Both the position numbers and the translations under genes were made by a program. The notes under the pieces are model-generated. The model was given only the letters and a program-made list of their open reading frames with translations, did not search any database and was not told the DNA's origin. A DNA stretch of 64,000 nucleotides from Bartonella sp. B1099. Its GTDB lineage: Bacteria; Pseudomonadota; Alphaproteobacteria; Rhizobiales; Rhizobiaceae. Of this stretch, positions 8,986 to 18,588 are shown in pieces; position 1 is the first letter of the stretch; every line of letters begins with the position of its first letter. The stretch is from positions 62,001 to 126,000 of the forward strand of contig NZ_CALYLN010000002.1 in the NCBI RefSeq assembly GCF_944801835.1, in the 5' to 3' direction.

Positions 8986-9683
8986 CTTGTCACTCTCTGT
9001 TGAAACAACACTTCATTAACCGTTGTATTGCTAACAGGTTCCCAAGATGATTTTATTTTTAAATTATACTTAACAAAAAAATGAAATTTTATTGATTAAA
9101 TAAAACTATTTTTTATCTATAAATTTGATATTCCATACAGAATTATAATAAATATATATTATATTTTAAATTATTTCATATCAATACACCAAATATATAG
9201 AGTAAATTTTTTAGATAATATGAGATGTAGAAATATTAATTATACATATATTGTGATACAAACTCAAAGAATCTGGTGTATGAATAAAAAGCTATAAAGG
9301 AATAAAATATCGCTTAGAAATGATCTCAAATATAAGAGAGTTCTAAAACATTAGAGGATGATAAACAGCTCTGATGTGCACAGGTTTGCAACTGTCATAA
9401 GCGTAAAAATGATTGTGTTTAATAGTTTTCCGTTTATATTATTAATGCAGGCGCTATTACGAGAAACGAGTTTAAGTGCGAGATGTTACTTTAAAACAAG
9501 CACGTAAATCAATAGAATGAACATTCTAGTATGAATTTTTATAAAACTGGTAAAATGGATTTGAATTATATTTATCTCTTAAATTATGAAATAATCCTTT
9601 TTTATTGTATGCTAGAATATTGTATTTTTACTAAATAAATGTACTTACAAAATGCATTTATTTTCCGTTATTACTCTTATTTC
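8986..9683. other. Long AT-rich intergenic region
   Basis: Seven hundred bases lie between the small envelope-gene pair and the ubiH-like gene. The composition is strongly AT-biased with frequent stops in all frames. Around 9450-9510 a slightly GC-richer patch reads MQALLRETSLSARCYF in one frame but ends quickly. I see no RNA gene or repeat. It may be decayed sequence. Confidence 0.35.
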
Positions 9684-10913
9684 TCAATAGAGTTGTTTCG
9701 GTGATTTTGTTGGAAATATTGACATCATTTCCTTGAAACCATAACCGGGATACATTCCTTCGCGCATAAATAAATTACGTAATGGCGAGCAATGATGTAA
9801 TAGACTAAGCCCAAGACTGCGCATGATATGAACAGGTAACATATGAGAAAGTAAAGCAGAGTTGAGGGTATGAACAGCTCCACTGCGGATTAATATATCT
9901 GGTTTGCGATATTGGTTATATTTTGTAACAATCATTTCAGAGTTAAAATCGGATATTTGATTGGGTAAAATATCAATCAAAGTTTGAACATCACGGAATC
10001 CTAAATTTAATCCCTGTGCTCCAATAGGGGGAAAAACATGAGCAGCTTCACCCACTAAGATCGTTCGATTCGCAGCAAAATAGTGAGCGAGAAGTCCTGA
10101 AAGCGGCCATGCTTGAATTGATGTTTCTAAGGTTAGCCTTCCAAGCATTGATTGCATTTGATTTTCGATTATTTTTGCAATTTCTTTTGATTCTATATTC
10201 AATAATTCCTCAGCACGAGAAGGGTGAACAACCCATACAAGACTGGATCTTCGCCCAGGGAGCGGAACCTGTGTAAATGGACCATGTTCTGTATGAAATT
10301 CAGTTGATGTATTTTGATGAGAAAATTCATGGGAAAAGTTAAGAACAAGTGCTTTTTGTGGATAGTCCCACTGTTTGACAGTTATTCCTGCTGCCGCACG
10401 TGTAAGAGAGTGGCGTCCATCAGCCGCAATAACAAGGGGTGCTTGAATGACTCGATCATCAGCAAGAGTGATAGATACATAGCTTTTTGTGTGATGAAAA
10501 GATTTAGCTTCAGAAACAAATCTTTTAATATTAGGCATCTGTGTAACAGCATCGACTAAAGCAGAGTTCAATTTTACATTGGGTATATTATAGCCAAAAG
10601 CTTTTTCACCAATTTCAGCAGAAGAAAAATGCACCGTAGGCGCACGTACAATCCTAGAAGTTATATCGATAATTCTCATGTACGATAAAGCTGCAGCCTT
10701 TTTTTGAAGATTATTCCAAATATTAAGTTTTTGGAGTGTGCGTATTGCAGGCATCATAAGAGCTGTTGTCCGTAACTCATCTGTAAGAGCAGGGGGGGGG
10801 CCAACAAGAAAAACAGCTCCCCCCTTATGCGCAAGCCTCAATGCAGCTAACATTCCAACAGGGCCTGCACCAATAACAGTAATAGCTTTATGTTCTTTCT
10901 TTTCAAGTATCAC
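9684..10913 (-). CDS. UbiH/UbiF/COQ6-family FAD-dependent hydroxylase
   Basis: This is a flavin monooxygenase of the ubiquinone-biosynthesis hydroxylase family, which hydroxylates the quinone ring. The 409-residue product has the N-terminal dinucleotide-binding motif VIGAGPVGMLAALRLA (about residues 14-29), the DG segment VIAADGRHSLTRAAAG (about 165-180) and the second FAD motif ILVGEAAHVFPPIGAQGLNL (about 285-305). The start is a GTG with GAAAGG upstream. Which ring position it hydroxylates cannot be told from sequence. A run of nine cytosines on the coding strand (plus-strand G 10792-10800) encodes Pro-Pro-Pro just after the FAD motif and is a potential slippage site. Confidence 0.88.
   Translation of the reverse strand: MILEKKEHKAITVIGAGPVGMLAALRLAHKGGAVFLVGPPPALTDELRTTALMMPAIRTLQKLNIWNNLQKKAAALSYMRIIDITSRIVRAPTVHFSSAEIGEKAFGYNIPNVKLNSALVDAVTQMPNIKRFVSEAKSFHHTKSYVSITLADDRVIQAPLVIAADGRHSLTRAAAGITVKQWDYPQKALVLNFSHEFSHQNTSTEFHTEHGPFTQVPLPGRRSSLVWVVHPSRAEELLNIESKEIAKIIENQMQSMLGRLTLETSIQAWPLSGLLAHYFAANRTILVGEAAHVFPPIGAQGLNLGFRDVQTLIDILPNQISDFNSEMIVTKYNQYRKPDILIRSGAVHTLNSALLSHMLPVHIMRSLGLSLLHHCSPLRNLFMREGMYPGYGFKEMMSIFPTKSPKQLY
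10792..10800. repeat. Nine-base G/C homopolymer inside the ubiH-like gene
   Basis: The plus strand has nine consecutive G residues, flanked by A and CC. On the coding strand this falls near codon 40 of the ubiH-like gene and encodes part of Gly-Pro-Pro-Pro. Such runs are rare in an AT-rich genome and are prone to length change by slippage. The present length keeps the gene in frame. Confidence 0.9.
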
Positions 10914-11041
10914 AACGAGTTGAGCCTTTCCTCAATAGAGCAAATATTTTAAATTTCCAAATGATTGCTCTCTTTTTATTGTATGAAGCTCTTCTATTAT
11001 ATTATGTAATAAATAATGCGATATAAAAAAGTAACCTTTTT

Positions 11042-11905
11042 ATGATTTTTTTTATGCTGAGTTATATCATGGGTAAAAATGGCGTATTGGTAGTGGATGA
11101 AGACTGTAAAAACGAGGATAAGAAAACCTTGAAACGTAAACTAACAAAACAAATTAAAACAAATGCTAAATTATTACGCCATAAAAAAGTAACAATGCCA
11201 CAAGCAAAAGCTTTTTCTGTTCATTTACTAACAGCTTCGGGATCATTTTTAGCATTTCTTTCTCTTATATCGGCTTCTCAAAAAGAATGGACAGCTATGT
11301 TCTGTTGGCTTGGGCTTGCACTTCTCGTTGATGGTATAGATGGACCCATTGCACGCAAACTTGATGTTAAATACGTCCTTCCAACATGGTCTGGAGAGTT
11401 GTTAGATAATATCATTGATTATGTAACTTATGTCTTAATTCCTGCTTTTGCCCTCTATCAAAGTGGTTTTATGGGGGTAGGGTTATCGTTTTCATTGAGT
11501 GCAATCATTGTTATTTCATCGGCTATTTATTATGCTGATACAGGTATGAAAACCAAAGAAAACTTTTTTAAAGGATTTCCTGTTGTTTGGAATATGATGG
11601 TTTTTACACTTTTTGTCGTAAGACCAGAGGAGTGGATTACCTTTATCATCATTATTTTATCGGCCATTATATCTTTCTTGCCAATTTATTTCATCCATCC
11701 TGTAAGAGTCATTCGTTTACGGAGAATTAATTTTCCAATTTTTCTCTTATGGTGTTTCTTTGGTGTTGCGGCCTTCTTTTATCAATTAGAAGCTCCCTAT
11801 TGGGTTAAAATAGGAATTTCAATAACAGGAATTTATATATATTGTATTGGCGCGATCATGCAAATATTTCCCCAACTTGGGGAGAAAAATATAAAAAAAC
11901 AATAG
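11042..11905 (+). CDS. pcs: Phosphatidylcholine synthase Pcs
   Basis: Pcs condenses CDP-diacylglycerol with choline to form phosphatidylcholine. The pathway is found in host-associated alphaproteobacteria and depends on host choline. The product has the CDP-alcohol phosphotransferase signature DGIDGPIARKLD followed by GELLDNIIDY (about residues 98-130), and roughly eight hydrophobic segments over residues 60-280. Length from the first ATG is 287, some 40 residues longer than typical Pcs. The N-terminal charged stretch (KNEDKKTLKRKLTKQIK) is extra, and ATG 11069 is an alternative start. The downstream gene begins 26 bases after the stop. Confidence 0.88.
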   Translation: MIFFMLSYIMGKNGVLVVDEDCKNEDKKTLKRKLTKQIKTNAKLLRHKKVTMPQAKAFSVHLLTASGSFLAFLSLISASQKEWTAMFCWLGLALLVDGIDGPIARKLDVKYVLPTWSGELLDNIIDYVTYVLIPAFALYQSGFMGVGLSFSLSAIIVISSAIYYADTGMKTKENFFKGFPVVWNMMVFTLFVVRPEEWITFIIIILSAIISFLPIYFIHPVRVIRLRRINFPIFLLWCFFGVAAFFYQLEAPYWVKIGISITGIYIYCIGAIMQIFPQLGEKNIKKQ

Positions 11906-11931
11906 AGTAATTGTTTTAAGAAGGGTGTGAG

Positions 11932-12978
11932 ATGCAAATTGATTTTGGAGCGGATAATGATATTTCTTTTACGAAAGAAGGGTGTGCTGGTATTATAAAA
12001 CTCTCACGCCCTTTGGCATTAAACGCTCTTAATGGGCGAATGGTTTCCGCTTTAAAAAAAGCTCTCAAGACATGGGAAACGGATAATGATATTTCATGTG
12101 TCTTAATTGAAGGGGAGGGACGTGCTTTTTGTGCTGGTGGAGATGTTGTAGAAATCTATCACATGGGGAAAAGCGCCTCTGCTTATCAATATTTTAGAGA
12201 GGAATATAGTTTAAATGCTTATATTAAACGCTTTTCAAAGCCTTATATTTCTTTCTTAAACGGTATTTGGATGGGAGGAGGAGTAGGAATTTCTCTGTAT
12301 GGTTCTCATCGAATTGTTACAGAAAATACAGTTTTTGCTATGCCAGAAGCTGCGATTGGATTTTTTCCAGATGTTGGTGCAGGTTTTTTCTTACCATCTC
12401 TTCCCAGTTATTTTGGTATTTATCTTGCATTGACTGGTGCACATATAAAATGGGGAGATTGTTTAAGTTTAGGATTAGCAACACATGCCGTTCCTGAAGT
12501 TAAATTCGATGTGATTAGGAAAGCAGTTATTGAGCAGGGAGATCCTACTTTAGCTTTAAATAAGCATGCAATTACAAAAGACTATGAAACGAGTCATGAA
12601 ATACGTTGTATCATTAACACTTGTTTTAGTGCCCAGACATTAGAAGAATGTCTTGAATTGCTTCATAAAAAAAGTAATGAAAGTATTTTATTTGCTAAAA
12701 AATGTTATGATATTTTGCAGTCACGTTCTCCGATAAGTTTGAAAGTTATCTGGAAACAAATGAGACAAAATACAGCTCAAACTTTGGAAGATTGTATGAA
12801 AACTGAAAACCGTATTGCACATCATATGATTAATTCACACGATTTTTATGAAGGAATACGGGCTATGTTAATTGATAAGGACAAAACACCTCAATGGCAG
12901 CCTGATAAACTTTCAAATGTAACTGATGAAATGGTAGATTCTTATTTCCAACCTGTTAAACAAGAGTTATTATTGTGA
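11932..12978 (+). CDS. 3-hydroxyisobutyryl-CoA hydrolase / enoyl-CoA hydratase family
   Basis: This crotonase-fold protein of 348 residues resembles 3-hydroxyisobutyryl-CoA hydrolase, which releases 3-hydroxyisobutyrate from its CoA ester in valine breakdown. Supporting segments are RAFCAGGDV (oxyanion-hole region), NGIWMGGGVGIS, and the family-typical FAMPEAAIGFFPDVGAGFFL. The last contains the Glu and Asp residues used in catalysis in this subfamily, whereas plain hydratases differ here. An aagggtgtgag ribosome site precedes the ATG. The stop overlaps the following GTG start by four bases. The exact acyl substrate is uncertain. Confidence 0.85.
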   Translation: MQIDFGADNDISFTKEGCAGIIKLSRPLALNALNGRMVSALKKALKTWETDNDISCVLIEGEGRAFCAGGDVVEIYHMGKSASAYQYFREEYSLNAYIKRFSKPYISFLNGIWMGGGVGISLYGSHRIVTENTVFAMPEAAIGFFPDVGAGFFLPSLPSYFGIYLALTGAHIKWGDCLSLGLATHAVPEVKFDVIRKAVIEQGDPTLALNKHAITKDYETSHEIRCIINTCFSAQTLEECLELLHKKSNESILFAKKCYDILQSRSPISLKVIWKQMRQNTAQTLEDCMKTENRIAHHMINSHDFYEGIRAMLIDKDKTPQWQPDKLSNVTDEMVDSYFQPVKQELLL

Positions 12979-13388
12979 AAAATAGTTCTCACAAACGGAC
13001 TTCAAAAATCAACTTAATTTATAATTGTTATTTACGGTTTTTGGCGCTTATTTGCTTGAGCTTGAGTATTTTTTATTGGGTACGCCTTGTTGGTGTTTTT
13101 CCGGGTATTTTATGGCGTTTTGACCTTATGCCTTGGCAGTGGCAATTTGCATCAGCAATATTGGCTATTCTCTATCCTATTGCCTTGATTGGACTTTGGA
13201 TGTACTCTTTATGGGGCATTATTTTATGGTGTCTTGCAGCATTGATTGAAACAATAATACTTTATTATTCCAATTTTGTTGATCAGCCATTTGTACCATT
13301 ATTTCATGGAATATTATTTTTAGTCTTTATGATCCTACAAATTATGATGATTTTCTTTAAAAGAGTAAAAAATAAAAAATTATCGTAA
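12975..13388 (+). CDS. Four-helix integral membrane protein (possibly DUF6163)
   Basis: The 137-residue product has four hydrophobic segments (about residues 20-40, 50-70, 75-97 and 105-127) and is rich in tryptophan and aromatic residues. The pattern resembles the small DUF6163 membrane proteins of Rhizobiales, but I am not certain. The GTG start overlaps the hydrolase stop by four bases (GTGA), so it is translationally coupled to it. Function is unknown. The gene is followed directly by a strong hairpin terminator. Confidence 0.75.
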   Translation: MKNSSHKRTSKINLIYNCYLRFLALICLSLSIFYWVRLVGVFPGILWRFDLMPWQWQFASAILAILYPIALIGLWMYSLWGIILWCLAALIETIILYYSNFVDQPFVPLFHGILFLVFMILQIMMIFFKRVKNKKLS

Positions 13389-13390
13389 TT

Positions 13391-13427
13391 AAAAAAATTG
13401 GGCCAGAATGACTGGCCCGAAGTTTTT
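13391..13427. terminator. Bidirectional rho-independent terminator
   Basis: The inverted repeat TTGGGCCAG / CTGGCCCGA (13398-13406 and 13412-13420, one G-T pair, five-base loop) is flanked by seven A on the left and a T-run on the right (13423-13427). It can end transcription from both sides: rightward from the DUF6163-like gene and leftward from the small membrane-protein locus. Confidence 0.88.
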
Positions 13428-13459
13428 AATTTTTGTTAATCTTTTTAATAAGTTATTCT

Positions 13460-13558
13460 TTAAATAAAAGGTACCCACCACAATTGCAAAGGACTTTCTG
13501 CTTTTGCACAAAATATCCATAATAATGATGCTATTGTTCCCCAAAGTGCCACCGTCAT
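13460..13558 (-). CDS. Putative 32-residue membrane protein
   Basis: A short frame starting MTVALWGTIASLLWIFCAKA has a well-spaced ribosome site (ggaaaggga, six bases before ATG). It encodes one hydrophobic helix with four tryptophans and stops at 13460, just before the bidirectional terminator. The same strand carries a different, longer frame (13389-13685) whose first 32 codons also look coding. The two could be separate small genes or one gene split by a frameshift. Confidence 0.45.
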   Translation of the reverse strand: MTVALWGTIASLLWIFCAKAESPLQLWWVPFI

Positions 13559-13588
13559 AATTAATCCCTTTCCATAAAAGTTCCATAA

Positions 13589-13685
13589 TATATATTATGC
13601 GATAAAACGATACAAAAAAAAGTCCGCTCCCAATAGAAACAAGCGACGCCTCATTTTTGATAAATGCATCATATTTACGTCGCAT
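13589..13685 (-). CDS. Putative small protein or 5' part of a frameshifted gene
   Basis: The frame beginning MRRKYDAFIKNEASLVSIGS and continuing GLFFVSFYRIIY looks like a short amphipathic start followed by a membrane helix. Read on without interruption, this frame stays open to 13389, but its last residues (FGPVILAQFF) are encoded by the terminator hairpin, which argues against the long version. The interval given covers only the credible 5' part, and its true end is unknown. The family is not recognised. Confidence 0.4.
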
Positions 13686-13848
13686 GTTTCTCTTTTAAAG
13701 CAAAATTATGGCAATAATTAGGCAAATATAATATAATAAAGTATTTTATCTTTTTAATTTAAATAAACTATAAAAAATAAGCCTTTAAGTTATCTTATCT
13801 TAAATATTAAAATAATTATAATAAAAATCTTATAATAAATAAGAAAAA

Positions 13849-14208
13849 TTATTGTGCTATTTTACAACGTTTTATACGTGCAAGATCACTCAAAACAGCA
13901 TTACGATTATTTAAAGCTGCAATTTCATTACTTTCGCTTGATTTTACATCCATAAAAAACAAAGCAGGCACAAATATAACACCTGCTGCTGCTAAAGCTA
14001 CATTTTTATTTCTTGCTTTAGAACGCTCTGCAATTGTATCATTAATCTGACGTTTATTAGCAAAAAACTCCCGTTGAATATCGGCACAACTCATTGTTCC
14101 ATCATGTAATGTTGTCGTTGAAATATTTTTTTCTAAACGCCCCCCACATGCTGTCAAGGAAACCGCTAAAATCACAATACATATTCCCCGCTTAAAACTC
14201 TTATGCAT
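13849..14208 (-). CDS. Putative lipoprotein
   Basis: The 119-residue product starts with a lipoprotein signal (MHKSFKRGICIVILAVSLTA followed by Cys21, lipobox LTAC). The mature part carries a conserved-looking CADIQREFFANKRQIN segment, then a hydrophobic stretch (NVALAAAGVIFVPALFFMD). It ends with a charged region containing a second cysteine (RIKRCKIAQ). TGAGG lies seven bases before the ATG. It resembles small rhizobial lipoproteins with a central membrane helix, but I cannot name a family. It lies downstream of the MBL-fold gene on the same strand and may be transcribed separately. Confidence 0.75.
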   Translation of the reverse strand: MHKSFKRGICIVILAVSLTACGGRLEKNISTTTLHDGTMSCADIQREFFANKRQINDTIAERSKARNKNVALAAAGVIFVPALFFMDVKSSESNEIAALNNRNAVLSDLARIKRCKIAQ

Positions 14209-14322
14209 AAAAAAACCTCATTTTTGACATAAAAAGCACTCATTACGACAAAAATAAAACAAAATAAAGGATAATTTATTAGGAAGTGTTTTTATTTACG
14301 TGGAATATTGCGTTAAGTGGGG

Positions 14323-15132
14323 TTATGCCTTTGTTTCCAAAATAAGACCTTGATGTGCCGGTTTTACATAAGCTGGAACGTAATTGATAACCTCGTTGTA
14401 ATCTAGCGATCTGTCCATATGTGTAAGTATGGCTTGTTTGGGCTTTAGATATTCTATCCATTGTAATGCTTGATCAACAGAAAAATGACTCGGATGAGGT
14501 TTAAATTGAAGGGCTTCAATAATAAGAACATCTAAATCCGTTAATTTGGATAATGTTTTTTTAGGAAATTCACTAACATCTGTACAATAGGCAACATTCC
14601 CAATACGAAAACCTAAGGAATGAATATTTCCGTGATATTGTAAATGCGTATTGACACTTATTGCTCCCCCCTGCCCTTGAATAATAAATTGGCTATCTTC
14701 ATCGATAAGATGCTCTTTTAAGATAGGTGAATAAGAAGAATCTTTTGGTGTTTGAAAACAATATCCAAAAGCATTTTTGAGATGTTCTAGTGTAAACCTG
14801 TCTGCATAGATATCGATTAAACATTTTTGTGCAAGTGCATAGCTGCGTAAATCATCAATACCGTGGATATGATCTGCATGAGAGTGCGTGTAAAGAGCAG
14901 CATCAAGATGCCTTACACGCGCATCAATCATTTGTGAGCGAAAATCTGGACCTGTATCAATAACGACAGTTGTTTTTTTTCCTGATGGTTTAATGCGTTC
15001 AACTAATAAAGAACTTCTGTAGCGTTTATTTTTAGGGTTATTGGGATCACATATACCCCAATCGCCATTAGGTCGTGGAACACCTGGAGAGGGACCACAG
15101 CCTAATATTGTAAATCGATACTGATCGCACAT
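14323..15132 (-). CDS. MBL-fold hydrolase, PhnP-like
   Basis: This 269-residue metallo-beta-lactamase-fold protein resembles PhnP-type phosphodiesterases. It has an N-terminal TILGCGPSPGVPRPNG strand-turn, VIDTGPDFR, and the metal-binding THSHADHIHGIDDLR (about residues 83-97). Later metal ligands are in QYHGNIHSLGFR and YCTDVSEFP, and LTHMD lies near the C-terminus. PhnP acts on cyclic phosphoribose in phosphonate use, but no phn genes lie nearby, so the substrate here is unknown. It starts ten bases after tatD and is the last gene of the leftward tmk-holB-metG-tatD run. Confidence 0.85.
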   Translation of the reverse strand: MCDQYRFTILGCGPSPGVPRPNGDWGICDPNNPKNKRYRSSLLVERIKPSGKKTTVVIDTGPDFRSQMIDARVRHLDAALYTHSHADHIHGIDDLRSYALAQKCLIDIYADRFTLEHLKNAFGYCFQTPKDSSYSPILKEHLIDEDSQFIIQGQGGAISVNTHLQYHGNIHSLGFRIGNVAYCTDVSEFPKKTLSKLTDLDVLIIEALQFKPHPSHFSVDQALQWIEYLKPKQAILTHMDRSLDYNEVINYVPAYVKPAHQGLILETKA

Positions 15133-15142
15133 AGCTTTTGCC

Positions 15143-15916
15143 TTATTTCATTTTGCTAAATAAACGAAAAGCATTCCGCGTTGTTAATTGAGCTGTTTCT
15201 TCGATGCTTAAGCCAATTGTTTCAGCCAAAACGGCTGCTGTATAGCATACAAAAGATGGTTCATTGGTTTTTCCCCGATGAGGAGTGGGGGCTAAAAATG
15301 GTGCATCTGTTTCCACCAGCAACTGCTCATGGGGTACAATTTTTGCTATTTCACGGATTTCAAATGCGTTTTTAAAAGTAAGAATACCTGAAAAAGAAAT
15401 ATAACCACCAAGTTCAATGCCAGCACGAGCAAGCTGCATTCCAGATGAATAACAATGAAGAATAAAGGGAAAAGCCCCTTCCTTTATTTGTTCGCGTAAG
15501 ATTTTCTCCATATCGATATCTGCATCGCGTGAATGTATAACAAGAGGAATCTGTGTTTCTCGAGAAGCAATGATATGTTCTTGGAATACTTTCTTTTGCT
15601 CTTCTGGTGTAGAATAATCATAATGGTAATCAAGCCCCCCTTCCCCAAACGCAACAATTTTAGGGTGTCTTGAGAGGTGTATAAGTTTTTCCGCTGTAAC
15701 ATTTTGTTCTTCATGCGCATGATTAGGGTGTGTTCCAACGGAACAAAAGACTTGCTCATAGCTTTGTGCAATAGCTAACAGCTTATCTAACTTACGAACA
15801 TGGGTTGAAATTGTGATCATACGTCTAACGTCAACATCGAAAGCCCGTTGGATAACATTATCCAAATCTTGTGAAAAATCTTCAAAATCAAGATGACAAT
15901 GTGTATCAATGAGCAT
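15143..15916 (-). CDS. TatD-family metal-dependent hydrolase (DNase)
   Basis: The 257-residue TIM-barrel hydrolase has the N-terminal metal motif DTHCHLD (residues 4-10), and [24 protein letters not shown] and the C-terminal [15 protein letters not shown]. These are all ligand-bearing segments of TatD-type magnesium-dependent 3'-5' exonucleases. TatD proteins are implicated in DNA repair or RNA processing. The start overlaps the end of metG by eleven bases. The metG-tatD-MBL order is common in alphaproteobacteria. Confidence 0.93.
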   Translation of the reverse strand: MLIDTHCHLDFEDFSQDLDNVIQRAFDVDVRRMITISTHVRKLDKLLAIAQSYEQVFCSVGTHPNHAHEEQNVTAEKLIHLSRHPKIVAFGEGGLDYHYDYSTPEEQKKVFQEHIIASRETQIPLVIHSRDADIDMEKILREQIKEGAFPFILHCYSSGMQLARAGIELGGYISFSGILTFKNAFEIREIAKIVPHEQLLVETDAPFLAPTPHRGKTNEPSFVCYTAAVLAETIGLSIEETAQLTTRNAFRLFSKMK

Positions 15917-17465
15917 GATGAAAATCTTCTTTCTTCAAGACATAACGAGGAAAAATCGGTTCTGGTGGAGGAAGATCAATTCCTTCTTGAATTTTTGCAT
16001 GGCTTATATGATACAACAACCGATCATTTTCAGCAACCGCAAGGCTATCAAGAAGTTTTGTTGCTGATTGGGGAATGAAAGGCAAAAGCATAATTCCTAT
16101 TCGTCGTAAGACTTCGACAGTTATATAAAGAACTGTAGAAAATCGCTCTTGATCATTTTTCCGTAAACTCCAAGGTTGTTCGTTGGCAAAATAGCGATTG
16201 GCATCTGCTACAATTGAAAAAATAGCTGAAAGGGCTAAATGCATACTATGAGAAGACATTGCTTGGTGTACAGTTTCAAGCACTTGAAGAGATTGTTCTA
16301 AAAGCTGTTTATCTTGAACTAAAAATGCAACGGGTCTAGGAACCTTTGCATCACAATTTTTGGCAATCATAGATAAAGAGCGCTGTGCTAAATTACCAAG
16401 ATCATTAGCAAGATCGGCATTAATACGGTTCACAAGGCTTTCATGATTATAACTACCATCTTGTCCAAAGGGGACTTCACGAAGAAGAAAATAACGAACC
16501 TGATCAAGACCATAATGATCAACCATTTCAAAAGGATCAACGACATTTCCAACAGATTTTGACATTTTTGCACCACGATTAAGTAAAAAACCATGTGCAA
16601 AAATATTTTGGGGCAATTCAACTCCAGCAGACATTAAAAATGCTGGCCAATAGACGGCATGAAAACGAATAATATCCTTACCAATAATATGCGTATTTGC
16701 AGGCCAAAAAGCACGCTTTTTTGAATTTTTATTAAAAAAATCAATTGCTGATAGATAATTTGTAAGCGCGTCAACCCAAACATACATCACGTGTTTGGGA
16801 TTATCAGGAACAGCGACTCCCCAATTAAAACTTGTGCGTGAAATAGAAATATCTTTTAAACCCGATTTGATAAAACTTATAATTTCATTACGCCGCTCAA
16901 TGGGAGCAATAAAATCAGGATATTTTTCATAATATTCAAGAAGCGCCTTTTCATAACGAGAAAGTTTAAAAAAATAACTTTCTTCTTCATTCCATTCAAC
17001 AGGAGAGCCTAATTCCTTCTCGCGACGAATATTATCTGGTCCAACTTCCGTATCTTTTTCTTCATAATAGGCCTCTTGGCGAACCGAATACCACCCCTTA
17101 TAACGGCCGAGATAAATATCGCCATTTTTTTCCATCTTTTTCCATATTTCTTGACACGCTTGAGAATGGCGCTCTTCTGTCGTACGGATGAAATCATCAT
17201 TAGAGCAATTTAATACCGCAAGCATTTTTTGAAACACAGCACTATTACGATCTGCAAGTTGCTGAGGTGTTATGCCTAATGTTGCTGCGGTTTGTTGCAT
17301 CTTTAGACCATGCTCATCTGTACCCGAAAGAAAAAATACATTTTTTCCGTTTAATCGTTGAAAGCGGGCTAAAACATCGCTTGCAATGGCACTATAAGCA
17401 TGCCCAATATGCGGATTACCATTGGGATAAAAAATGGGAGTTGTTATGTAATATGTGTCACGCAT
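15906..17465 (-). CDS. metG: Methionyl-tRNA synthetase
   Basis: MetRS charges tRNA-Met with methionine. From the ATG at 17465 ([16 protein letters not shown]) the enzyme is 519 residues, normal for the compact alphaproteobacterial form. The upstream in-frame start at 17510 adds an atypical hydrophobic 15 residues. Class I signatures are present: [12 protein letters not shown] (HIGH) near residue 12 and KMSKSVGN near residue 303. The C-terminus ends soon after the anticodon-binding helical domain, without an appended EMAP-type tRNA-binding module. Confidence 0.96.
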   Translation of the reverse strand: MRDTYYITTPIFYPNGNPHIGHAYSAIASDVLARFQRLNGKNVFFLSGTDEHGLKMQQTAATLGITPQQLADRNSAVFQKMLAVLNCSNDDFIRTTEERHSQACQEIWKKMEKNGDIYLGRYKGWYSVRQEAYYEEKDTEVGPDNIRREKELGSPVEWNEEESYFFKLSRYEKALLEYYEKYPDFIAPIERRNEIISFIKSGLKDISISRTSFNWGVAVPDNPKHVMYVWVDALTNYLSAIDFFNKNSKKRAFWPANTHIIGKDIIRFHAVYWPAFLMSAGVELPQNIFAHGFLLNRGAKMSKSVGNVVDPFEMVDHYGLDQVRYFLLREVPFGQDGSYNHESLVNRINADLANDLGNLAQRSLSMIAKNCDAKVPRPVAFLVQDKQLLEQSLQVLETVHQAMSSHSMHLALSAIFSIVADANRYFANEQPWSLRKNDQERFSTVLYITVEVLRRIGIMLLPFIPQSATKLLDSLAVAENDRLLYHISHAKIQEGIDLPPPEPIFPRYVLKKEDFHHAH

Positions 17466-17541
17466 GTCATACTCGTTGTAAAACGCTATAAATAAAAGAT
17501 ATAATGGCATAACGCCTGTTCATCACATTGTCACGGAAAAA

Positions 17542-18588
17542 CTAATCCTCATGAATGAGCTTATGAACTCTAAAAAGTAAGTTAATAACAAACTGCTTCT
17601 TATCGAGATTAAATAGTTGTATTTCCTCTATTTCTTGATGAATCTCTTGCCATTTTTGCGCATATTTTTTTGAGAGAAATAAATTTCCTTTTTCAACAAG
17701 CGTGATAGCTTTTTGTTGAATCTTATCAAGAATTTCATCACAAAATTGTTGAAATTGAAATGGGGAAGAAACAGATGAAAATGTTTGAGCAAGTGTGTGT
17801 ACAATCGTTGCGTTACAAACAGGTTGTTTTAAAAGGGCATCAATTGTTTTAATAATTTCAAGACCGTCATGGCGAATAAGTAAAGCTGCTTTTCGAGGAC
17901 TTCCTTTAGAGTTTTTAATAATCATTTCAATCGTTTTTTCATCAGGTAAATCCTGATTGGTGAAAATATGTGTAATGACTTTTTGCATTTCATCATGTCT
18001 CAACGGGCGAAAAGAAATTTTTTGACACCGTGAATGAATGGTTGGAAGCAATTTTCCTAAAGAATGTGCGATAATAATAAAGAGTGTCTTTGCAGGAGGT
18101 TCTTCAAGTATTTTAAGAAGTGCATTGGCGGCATTTCTATTCATATCATCTGCAGAATCAATAATAACAATACGCCATCCATTATCTTGCGATGTTTGAC
18201 TTAAAAAGTGTATAATATCACGGATATCATCAATGAGTATTCCTGTTTTAAACTTTTGTGTTTTGACATCAAATCGACGTGAAACATACAAAAGACCAGG
18301 ATGACTCCCCTGTGTAATTTGGCGCCATGGAATAGAATGAGGATCGGGTTCTAAGAAATTTCCTTTTTGAGAACTTAAAATATTCCAAGCAAGATGAAAG
18401 GCTAATGTCGCCTTTCCAATTCCATATTCTCCTTCAAATAATAACGCATGGTGCAAACGCTCTTCTTTAAGCATTTGTGTTAAAAAGTCACGAACATCCT
18501 CATGACCAAAGATAACATTATTCTGGGACGGAGATAAAATTGTCTCAATACCATCATATTGGCGTAAGATATTTATGACGTCACTCAT
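17542..18588 (-). CDS. holB: DNA polymerase III subunit delta'
   Basis: HolB is the delta' subunit of the sliding-clamp loader. The 348-residue product has a P-loop-like GEYGIGKATLAFHLAW, NRNAANALLKILEEPPAKTL (the typical delta' segment) and HSRCQK with the SRC motif. The Thr/Ala substitutions around the P-loop fit the non-hydrolysing delta' role. The ATG at 18588 overlaps the tmk stop in an ATGA arrangement. An earlier in-frame codon at 18618 would lie deep in tmk. The tmk-holB pair is a conserved replication operon. Confidence 0.93.
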   Translation of the reverse strand: MSDVINILRQYDGIETILSPSQNNVIFGHEDVRDFLTQMLKEERLHHALLFEGEYGIGKATLAFHLAWNILSSQKGNFLEPDPHSIPWRQITQGSHPGLLYVSRRFDVKTQKFKTGILIDDIRDIIHFLSQTSQDNGWRIVIIDSADDMNRNAANALLKILEEPPAKTLFIIIAHSLGKLLPTIHSRCQKISFRPLRHDEMQKVITHIFTNQDLPDEKTIEMIIKNSKGSPRKAALLIRHDGLEIIKTIDALLKQPVCNATIVHTLAQTFSSVSSPFQFQQFCDEILDKIQQKAITLVEKGNLFLSKKYAQKWQEIHQEIEEIQLFNLDKKQFVINLLFRVHKLIHED

